Source: a virus
Virus record (IMG/VR): IMGVR_UViG_3300034104_003784
Span: 1 to 64,000 of that record
Length of the DNA: 64,000 bases
Reading direction: 5' to 3' (one strand)
Shown: positions 23,811 through 30,383 of the stretch, one piece after another
Numbering within the stretch: the first letter of the stretch is position 1
How the letters are laid out: every line of letters starts with the position of its first letter
The notes under the pieces: model-generated
Told to the model about the DNA's origin: nothing
What the model saw: only the letters and a program-made list of their open reading frames with translations
Database searches by the model: none
Made by a program: the position numbers and the translations under genes

Positions 23811-24104
23811 ATGAAAAAGACTAATAAAGAAAATCCATTAACTTTTTTTAGAAAAGCTAATGAAGCTAGAGCAAAATTGGTTAAGAAATATATGGGAGGA
23901 CCAGGCAATGAAGTTGATCCTTATAGTGCATATAGTGAATCTGGTCCTAAAGAAGAAAAAGCTCAAGCAGATTATGATCTTGATAACAAAAGTAAAACAA
24001 AAGGTTATTCTAATGTTGCAGCTAGAAAACAATGGGATACTGGAACAGTTGCACCATATGCACCTATTAAGAAAAAAGGTGGTACTGTAAAAAGAAAAAA
24101 ATAA
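23811..24104 (+). CDS. Small protein with C-terminal K-K-G-G tag
   Basis: The likely start is ATG 23811, two bases after the previous stop, giving 97 residues; the frame itself extends back into the previous gene. The sequence has a helical, basic front (NPLTFFRKANEARAKLVKKY), MGGPGNEVDPYSAYSESGPK, and a C-terminus YAPIKKKGGTVKRKK that closely matches the end of the protein at 22831 (KRGGVVKSKKK). It is the last of the run of small basic genes before the ring-type protein. Confidence 0.5.
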   Translation: MKKTNKENPLTFFRKANEARAKLVKKYMGGPGNEVDPYSAYSESGPKEEKAQADYDLDNKSKTKGYSNVAARKQWDTGTVAPYAPIKKKGGTVKRKK

Positions 24105-24107
24105 ATC

Positions 24108-24806
24108 ATGCTTAATAGTACTATTACCATAAAGATAAAACAAAGACTTAATAAGCTTGACAGTCAAGATTATGATAATATAACTTGCTGGCAAATTGTT
24201 GAGGCTTTTAATAAAGCTCAGGTTGAATGGACCCGTAGACAACTTCATGGTATTAATATTACTAAAGAAGGTGATGAGGGTTCAACAAGAAGAAAGGATG
24301 ATTTACAAATTTTACTTCAGACATTTGATTTAACTATAGCGGATAAAGAATATTATTATACAAGTTCTCTTCCTAATGACTATTTGCAATGGAAAAGAGT
24401 TGATGTTCTAACTAGAAAGGGTTGTTGTGATAAAAGACCTATGATGGTATATCTTGCTGAAGAAGGCAACTTAAGAGAACTTCTTAGAGATAAAGCAAAA
24501 CAACCAAGTTTTGAATGGGCGGAAACTTTTGCAACATTAAAAGGAGGTCAAGTGAATATCTACACAAACGGAGAATTTAACATTGATGAAGCTGACCTTA
24601 TCTACTATAGACAGCCCATTAAGATACAAATAGATGGTTGTGTAGATCCTTATACCAATCTTGCTTCAACAGCAAATATAGAATGTGAATTTAAAGATGA
24701 TATAATAGAATTATTAATAGATGAAGCAGCTAGTATAATTGCTGGAGATATTGAATCAGGTAATCAATTTTCTAGAGGTACAGAAGGTGCAGAAAGAAAT
24801 AACTAA
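24108..24806 (+). CDS. Candidate head-tail connector or ring protein
   Basis: 232 residues. Helical start (IKQRLNKLDSQDYDNITCWQ, IVEAFNKAQVEWTRRQLHG), then beta segments (YYYTSSLPNDYLQWKRVDVL, GGQVNIYTNGEFNIDEADLI) and YYRQPIKIQI, ending with an acidic helix, DDIIELLIDEAASIIAGDIE. The alpha-beta-alpha order and the final D-E-A-A-x-x-I-A-G-D helix resemble connector/adaptor proteins that stack below the portal. Crassvirales have several such rings. The assignment is by pattern and location. Confidence 0.55.
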   Translation: MLNSTITIKIKQRLNKLDSQDYDNITCWQIVEAFNKAQVEWTRRQLHGINITKEGDEGSTRRKDDLQILLQTFDLTIADKEYYYTSSLPNDYLQWKRVDVLTRKGCCDKRPMMVYLAEEGNLRELLRDKAKQPSFEWAETFATLKGGQVNIYTNGEFNIDEADLIYYRQPIKIQIDGCVDPYTNLASTANIECEFKDDIIELLIDEAASIIAGDIESGNQFSRGTEGAERNN

Positions 24807-24808
24807 TT

Positions 24809-25327
24809 ATGGAAACAAAATCAAGACTTTTAAAAAGAAACCCTGAGCCTGCTAGAACAATAAGCAGACCACAGGTTATAGTAACTCAACCAAAAGAAGA
24901 ACCAGCTAAACCACAACCTACTCCAGATACAGGAGTTGGTGGTAGTTCATTAGATAACATGACAGCTGCACTTTCTACAGAGATGATGAATGCTGCTATT
25001 AGTTTTCATAGACTTCACTTAAAAATTAAAGGTGATGGATCTTATGCAGCACATATAGCACTTGGTGATTTCTACGGAGGTTTACATGATCAAGCTGATA
25101 CTCTAGTAGAAGGATATCAAGGAGTAACTGAAAAACTTTTATCATATAAGGACAGCCCTATCCGTACACTAGATACTGTGGCAGATGGTGTAGGATATTT
25201 AAGAGATTTGTACAATATGGTAAATAAATTACAGGGAATGATGCCTTATTCTGAAATAGTAAATAACTTAGATTTAGTAAAGGATGGAATTAATTCTGCT
25301 AAATATAAATTACTTTTCTTAAAATAA
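24809..25327 (+). CDS. Ferritin/Dps-like protein (DUF5856-like)
   Basis: 172 residues. A proline-rich 45-residue linker precedes a four-helix-like domain. The helix AISFHRLHLKIKGDGSYAAH is followed by IALGDFYGGLHDQADTLVEG and YQG. In Dps and ferritin-like families, the His in the first helix and the H-x-x-L-x-x-F-Y-x-x-x-x-D-x-x-D-x-x-x-E pattern form or echo the iron site. Homologues are scattered through phages with unknown roles; DNA protection or virion assembly is possible. The gene ends before a promoter motif. Confidence 0.55.
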   Translation: METKSRLLKRNPEPARTISRPQVIVTQPKEEPAKPQPTPDTGVGGSSLDNMTAALSTEMMNAAISFHRLHLKIKGDGSYAAHIALGDFYGGLHDQADTLVEGYQGVTEKLLSYKDSPIRTLDTVADGVGYLRDLYNMVNKLQGMMPYSEIVNNLDLVKDGINSAKYKLLFLK

Positions 25328-25344
25328 TTTGGATATTTAAAAAC

Positions 25345-25364
25345 TTTTGATTATATTATAGTAT
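25345..25364 (+). promoter_or_regulatory. Candidate phage promoter motif, copy 3
   Basis: TTTTGATTATATTATAGTAT contains the 11-base core TATATTATAGT identical to copy 1, here with two extra bases after TTTTG. TTTG at 25328 lies about 20 bases upstream. The ATG at 25389 follows by 25 bases. Confidence 0.6.
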
Positions 25365-25388
25365 ATTTATTAACTAAAACAAAAAACA

Positions 25389-26771
25389 ATGGCTTATTTT
25401 AATCATGCGTTTAAAAAGACATTTCTTGGTACCGGTACTGTAGGTACTAATGCAAATGGATTTTCAACACTACCAAATGGTACTGTGTTGGGTACATCAA
25501 CAAGTAATGTACTTGCTCCCGGAGCACTAACTTATATTAATCCAAACAACTGGCAAATTAGCAATACACCTCCAACAGCATGTTGTGAGTTTATTCTTGC
25601 TTCTGGTGCAATGATGGATAATGACAAAATTGGTCCTTTTCATGGAGGATACAAAGAGTCAAATAAATCAAAAACAGTTAAGGGTAAATATATTAGTAAA
25701 GTGTGGGCTTCTCCAGCCCAATTACCTACTAACTATGTATTACATGTTGGTACAACTCCTTACACTGCTGTAACTCCTCCAGTATCTGGTGATCCAGGTG
25801 AAACTGCAGGAACATGTTGTAAAAAATTCTTGTGTGGTGAAACTTACTACTTACGTGTAGATGTTAAAGGTTCTCCTGCATTAAGATTTTTAAATCACAA
25901 TGCTTACTTGACTCTTGAAGCATACACAGGATGTTGTGCAGATGATGATATTGCACCAACTCCAGTTGATCCAGGTATGGTATATATCCAATGGGCAAAA
26001 CAATTGGTTGAGAGTCCAATCATGAAAAACTTGGTTTATCCAGTGGTTCTTACATCTTTAAACGGTACTACTAACTTTACAGCTTATTATCCAGATAACA
26101 CTGTTACATTACCAGCTCCTTCTGGAAATATCACAACTGTAGCTCGTTATAGAGATTATGTAAATAATGGTTATACAGCTAATGAGTGTGCTGGTATGGT
26201 GCTTGTAGGTGCTTATGCAGATACAAGATTTGAAAACTGTACATTCCAACTTACTGATTTCTATGAATTAGAGCCATTAAGAGTATATGCTTCTGAAGTA
26301 GATTTAACCGGTTCACCATGTGAGTTTGATACACTTTGTGTTGGAGTTGAATGTTATGGAAGACAAGCAAATGGAGTTGGAGAAACTGTAGTGAGAGATG
26401 TAATTCTTTCTGAAGCTTACAGACAAAACTTCTTCCATTCAGATCTACGTATCAGAGAGATCACTCAAGGAAATGACTTGTTAAATGGTGCCGGTTTAAA
26501 TAGAACAAGTTTTTATGACCGAATATTTATTCAACATAATATTCCACGTTTATATAACCCAACTGGTACATTTGATAATGATCAGTACTTGTTAGAAGTT
26601 GTATTTAACAATGCAACACCAAACGGTAACTTATCTACAGCAGCAAGTAACTTCTTAACGGGATTAACTTCATTTATCACTTCTTGTGGAAATAATGACT
26701 GTACGTATGATAATATTGATACTACAGGAGCTAACTGTACTTCATTAGTACCGATTCCTGCAATAGTATAA
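25389..26771 (+). CDS. Abundant-type structural protein (auxiliary capsid or fibre-base candidate)
   Basis: 460 residues in a single-gene unit with its own promoter motif and a strong terminator, as expected for an abundant virion protein. It is beta-rich, with several cysteine pairs (ACCEFILASG, GTCCKKFLCGE, GCCADDD, SCGNNDC). Conserved-looking segments include WAKQLVESPIMKNLVYPVVL, GMVLVGAYADTRFENCTFQL and YGRQANGVGETVVRDVILSE. Codon choice includes more C-ending codons than the flanking genes, as in the capsid gene. I do not recognise the family; an outer capsid or tube-like protein is inferred. Confidence 0.6.
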   Translation: MAYFNHAFKKTFLGTGTVGTNANGFSTLPNGTVLGTSTSNVLAPGALTYINPNNWQISNTPPTACCEFILASGAMMDNDKIGPFHGGYKESNKSKTVKGKYISKVWASPAQLPTNYVLHVGTTPYTAVTPPVSGDPGETAGTCCKKFLCGETYYLRVDVKGSPALRFLNHNAYLTLEAYTGCCADDDIAPTPVDPGMVYIQWAKQLVESPIMKNLVYPVVLTSLNGTTNFTAYYPDNTVTLPAPSGNITTVARYRDYVNNGYTANECAGMVLVGAYADTRFENCTFQLTDFYELEPLRVYASEVDLTGSPCEFDTLCVGVECYGRQANGVGETVVRDVILSEAYRQNFFHSDLRIREITQGNDLLNGAGLNRTSFYDRIFIQHNIPRLYNPTGTFDNDQYLLEVVFNNATPNGNLSTAASNFLTGLTSFITSCGNNDCTYDNIDTTGANCTSLVPIPAIV

Positions 26772-26793
26772 TAGTACTAACTATAAACTCAGA

Positions 26794-26830
26794 AGGAGAG
26801 TGAGAGTACAATCTCTCCTCTCCTTTTTTA
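26794..26830 (+). terminator. Rho-independent terminator
   Basis: AGGAGAGTGAGAG pairs with CTCTCCTCTCCT with one bulged T, followed by T6. It closes the single-gene unit at 25389-26771. Confidence 0.88.
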
Positions 26831-26840
26831 TTATAACATT

Positions 26841-27383
26841 ATGGCAAATCACGTATTAAGTTTAGAAATTCCTACTGTATCAAATCCTTGTGTAATGAAG
26901 ATATTTGATACAAGTGTATATTCTCCATTAGTAGGTATAGTGAATCCAAAGTTATACATAGTAGCTCCTGGATTTAACTTTACTGCTGAGTTAGCATTTG
27001 TACCAGATTCTAGTCCTACACTTACAGCATGTGATCTAGGACTTCAAACTGAAAACTGTGGTTCATCTTATGTTAATTTACCAGATGGAATTTATAATAT
27101 TAAGTATGCTATTGATCCTGAGTGTAAAGTGTATGTAGAATACAATCACTTAAGAATGACCTGTGCACTTAATCATTATGAAAAAATTCTTTGTAATATT
27201 AGTATTTCAGATTGTGATCCACCAGCTAAAGTAAAAGAAAAGCTAAAGCAATTACATCTGATAAAAATGTATTTAGAAGCGGCAGAAGCTAAAGTAGAAA
27301 CATGCCATGAGAATCAAGAAGGTATGACTCTCTTTAACTATGCAGTTAAACTTTTAAATAAATTAGATTGTAAAAATTGTTAA
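26841..27383 (+). CDS. Hypothetical structural protein
   Basis: 180 residues. The N-terminal 100 form a beta domain (HVLSLEIPTVSNPCVMKIFD, LYIVAPGFNFTAELAFV, NLPDGIYNIKYAIDPECKVY). The C-terminal part is helical (PPAKVKEKLKQLHLIKMYLE, AAEAKVETCHENQEGMTLFN), ending LNKLDCKNC. Eight or so cysteines are spread across it. A beta head plus helical stalk would suit a minor capsid or tail-fibre adaptor protein. Its neighbours are structural. Function otherwise unknown. Confidence 0.5.
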   Translation: MANHVLSLEIPTVSNPCVMKIFDTSVYSPLVGIVNPKLYIVAPGFNFTAELAFVPDSSPTLTACDLGLQTENCGSSYVNLPDGIYNIKYAIDPECKVYVEYNHLRMTCALNHYEKILCNISISDCDPPAKVKEKLKQLHLIKMYLEAAEAKVETCHENQEGMTLFNYAVKLLNKLDCKNC

Positions 27384-27404
27384 ACACTTAAAAACCAACA
27401 AGTT

Positions 27405-27605
27405 ATGGCAACATGTTCAAATTGCGGAAGAACATTATCCTGTGGATGTCAAAGAAAAACTGCATCAGATGGAAGATCAGTATGTGGTAATTGTATAAGT
27501 CAATATGAAACATCAATAAAACCAACACCAAAAATAAACAATGTAACTTCAACTCAAACTTGGGGAAGAGATAGGTATAATAACTTGAATAAATTTATCA
27601 AATAA
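27405..27605 (+). CDS. Small zinc-ribbon-like protein
   Basis: 66 residues. CSNCGRTLSCGCQ and, further on, SVCGNCISQ give two C-x-x-C pairs plus a C-x-C, as in a zinc ribbon. The C-terminal YNNLNKFIK echoes the [SN]-L-N-K-F head of the giant cargo proteins. The start lies behind an ACCAACA element at 27394. The next gene follows by one base. It may be a virion assembly factor; no enzyme role is seen. Confidence 0.55.
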   Translation: MATCSNCGRTLSCGCQRKTASDGRSVCGNCISQYETSIKPTPKINNVTSTQTWGRDRYNNLNKFIK

Positions 27606-27606
27606 A

Positions 27607-30357
27607 ATGGCTGCTACAGAACTTCAATTTAGAAAAATTACATTTACAAGTTGTTGTAATGAAAATGATATATTGGAGTTCAAATATACAAGTAGTAATT
27701 ACGGCCCTTTAGTTTATCCTAATCCTGCATATTTTGCAGCTTTATCAGCAATTGGTTTTAAAAATACATGTTACACTGTACAAACATCTTTTACAGATCT
27801 TAATGATTGGACTTCTTTACCAAGTATTACTTCATATCCACCAAGTTTTTTTAATAAAGTTACTGCAAAAGAAGCTAAATGTTCAGATTATATTTTTCCA
27901 AATTTTTGTCCAGAATGTAATCCACAGTGTTATACTTTATATAACTGTGATGGTCTATCATTTAATTCTACTAACAATTTAGCAGTATATGCTACTTCTG
28001 GGCAACCCATTACAATATATAATGAAGCTGGTGTGATACCAGGAACATGGTATGTGTTTGAAGCAACTACTGGATGTTCCAATATAAATAATGAGTTTGA
28101 AGTAGAATATGTAGCTCCTTCTGAATGTGAGTGCAGATGTTTTGAAACATTTTTAACTTCATCAAAGGGTTCTATTACTGCAGTAACATATATAGATTGT
28201 GATGGTCAGTTAATTACTAATTCAACAGCCACTAAATTTTGTTCAAAAATATATCCAATAGTTACTGGTAAAGGTTTTGAAATTATTGAAGGAGATCTTT
28301 GTTTTGATGGATTATGTCCAGAGAAATGTTTTAAACTTACTAACTGTGACACAAAGGAAGTAATATATTCTACTCTACAGAGTTTATCTCAATATGTAAA
28401 TACATCTTCTGTAGTTACATTATTAGGTTATGAAGGATGCTGGGAAGTTGAAGAAAGTACTGCAATAAATTGTGATTGTATAACTGTAACTATAGAAGAT
28501 AGATCAGGAGTAACAGAATATACAGCAACCAATATAGGTACATATAATGGTTGGGGTGTTTGGCAATTTACAGTTGATACAGATATATTTTATATTTGGA
28601 ATGGCAATAATAATCCATCTACTAATTGGATAATTTCACTAAATAGTTATGGGGCATCTCCTGGTACAATATATACTCAAAGTAAATTTAATGGTGATTG
28701 TCCAGAAACAATTAGTGATGGTACATTAACTGGTTGGCTAATTCAAGATGCAAGTCCTTGGATAAATGTTCAAACAGAAGTATGTCCTGGTCCTTGTGAA
28801 TGTCCAGTAGATGTTACTGTATTGCAAGAATTTGATACATGTGGTGATTGTGAACCTACAATAGCTTATAAACTTCAAAACTGTGAAAAAATATATGAAG
28901 TACAATATACTACTCAAGATCTTTCTGAATATATTGATAGTGTTATAGAAACAGATTGTGGATGTTGGACAGTTATACCAATTAATTATACACCACCTTC
29001 AGAAACATTAATAGTTATTGATAATGTTTTTAAAACATGTAATAACTGTTTATCTAAATTTTATGTACTTATTGATTGTGCGGGTGAGGCTGATAACATA
29101 GTTACTACAACAGATTTATCTGACTATATTGGTACTTTTGTAAAAATTGAAAATTGTGATACTTGTTGGGAAGTTAAAGAAACAAGAGAGTTTACTGAAC
29201 TATCAAATGTTGTAGTTGTTCAAAATTTTGAAACATGTGAAGACTGTGGAGTACCAAGTATATGTGAATGTACTAAGATTACTAATTTAAATGAAGTCCA
29301 GAAAACATATACTTACTATGATTGTGATAATGTTTTACAAAGTATAACTCTTCAACCTGGAGAAAGTAGTGATAAAGTATGTGTTCTTTATTGGGTAACG
29401 GAACCTTTATTTTGTTCTTGTATTAAGTTTGAAATTAAAGGTCAATCTTATTATGCATTCATAGTTCCTGGGGAATTATTTAATGGTAAACCTTTTTATA
29501 CTCTATGTGAAATTGATGATATCACAACTTGTGGTTATGTTTATTGGGATGGTTCTAACTGGGTTATATCAGATAGTGATGATAATCTTACATGGATATT
29601 ACCAACATCAACTTCAGAGTCTTGTCCTTATGGTGATTGGGAAGAATATAATCAAGAAGTTGGACCAAATCCAATAGGAGAAAAAACAAAAGCAGCTGCA
29701 GTAAGTGATCTTACTAGTCAACCATGTGATTTAGATATATGTACATGTATAACATTTACAACAAATCTTGGAGACACTACTACATTGTATGTAATAGCAA
29801 TTGATGGAAATGGCTATCCTATATATTCAGATGGTGTATTTACTATTCAGTTTTCATTGAAATCATTTTGTTGGGTATACGGGTTAAATGAGTTTAGAGA
29901 TCCTTACTTATTATGTGATGGAGATGCAGATTGTCCTATTGGAAATTGGGAAAGAGAAAGTGGACAAGTTATATCAGCTGTTTCAATTGAATGTCCTCCA
30001 GTATCTGTTGACTTTACTTACCTTGATCACTTTGAAACATTTGGAGAATGTAAGTTTGGTAATTGTCCACAACCCGTATTTAAGAATAACAGAACTGTAA
30101 AACCTGGATACAATACACCAATATGTTCCCCAGAAAAGTATGACAAGATTACATGTAAGTTTGCAGATATAATGTATAAACTAGCTCTTGAGAAAAGATA
30201 TGGTATAACTAATTGTTGTCCTGAAGAAGATGATAAGTGGTTAATACAAAAAGAACTAATAGATCTACAAGCTCTTAAAGATCCAAATTATAAATGTCAA
30301 GAATGTGGCTGTGGTTGTAACAATAATAGTTGTCAAACTTGCAATTGTAAAAATTAA
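27607..30357 (+). CDS. Cysteine-rich repeat structural protein
   Basis: 916 residues with unusually many cysteines. Four related units start near 27928, 28327, 28864 and 29059 with the pattern [CF/AF]-Y/F-x-L-x-[ND]-C, then a D-L/S-x-Y stretch and a C-W-x-V end (for example CFKLTNCDTKEVIYST, then CWEVEES; AYKLQNCEKIYEVQY, then CWTVIP). Short beta domains with C-I-x-F separate later units. The end is a cysteine/asparagine-rich tail, ECGCGCNNNSCQTCNCKN. Repeats of this kind suit an extended appendage stabilised by disulfides or metal. Its position between structural genes supports a head or tail fibre role. Confidence 0.6.
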   Translation: MAATELQFRKITFTSCCNENDILEFKYTSSNYGPLVYPNPAYFAALSAIGFKNTCYTVQTSFTDLNDWTSLPSITSYPPSFFNKVTAKEAKCSDYIFPNFCPECNPQCYTLYNCDGLSFNSTNNLAVYATSGQPITIYNEAGVIPGTWYVFEATTGCSNINNEFEVEYVAPSECECRCFETFLTSSKGSITAVTYIDCDGQLITNSTATKFCSKIYPIVTGKGFEIIEGDLCFDGLCPEKCFKLTNCDTKEVIYSTLQSLSQYVNTSSVVTLLGYEGCWEVEESTAINCDCITVTIEDRSGVTEYTATNIGTYNGWGVWQFTVDTDIFYIWNGNNNPSTNWIISLNSYGASPGTIYTQSKFNGDCPETISDGTLTGWLIQDASPWINVQTEVCPGPCECPVDVTVLQEFDTCGDCEPTIAYKLQNCEKIYEVQYTTQDLSEYIDSVIETDCGCWTVIPINYTPPSETLIVIDNVFKTCNNCLSKFYVLIDCAGEADNIVTTTDLSDYIGTFVKIENCDTCWEVKETREFTELSNVVVVQNFETCEDCGVPSICECTKITNLNEVQKTYTYYDCDNVLQSITLQPGESSDKVCVLYWVTEPLFCSCIKFEIKGQSYYAFIVPGELFNGKPFYTLCEIDDITTCGYVYWDGSNWVISDSDDNLTWILPTSTSESCPYGDWEEYNQEVGPNPIGEKTKAAAVSDLTSQPCDLDICTCITFTTNLGDTTTLYVIAIDGNGYPIYSDGVFTIQFSLKSFCWVYGLNEFRDPYLLCDGDADCPIGNWERESGQVISAVSIECPPVSVDFTYLDHFETFGECKFGNCPQPVFKNNRTVKPGYNTPICSPEKYDKITCKFADIMYKLALEKRYGITNCCPEEDDKWLIQKELIDLQALKDPNYKCQECGCGCNNNSCQTCNCKN
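27928..29215 (+). repeat. Four cysteine-containing repeat units inside the 27607 protein
   Basis: The units begin at nt 27928 (CYTLYNCDG), 28327 (CFKLTNCDT), 28864 (AYKLQNCEK) and 29059 (FYVLIDCAG). Each is followed 25-45 residues later by a W-x-V strand (WYVFEA, CWEVEES, CWTVIP, CWEVKET). They differ too much at the DNA level to be recent copies. Confidence 0.6.
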
Positions 30358-30373
30358 TTTGTATATTATAAAT
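30357..30373 (+). promoter_or_regulatory. Candidate phage promoter motif, copy 4
   Basis: ATTTGTATATTATAAAT overlaps the end of the 27607 gene (its stop is at 30355-30357) and lies 10 bases before the start at 30384. The core TATATTATA is exact; the AGT end is changed to AAT. Confidence 0.5.
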
Positions 30374-30383
30374 AGAATAAAAT

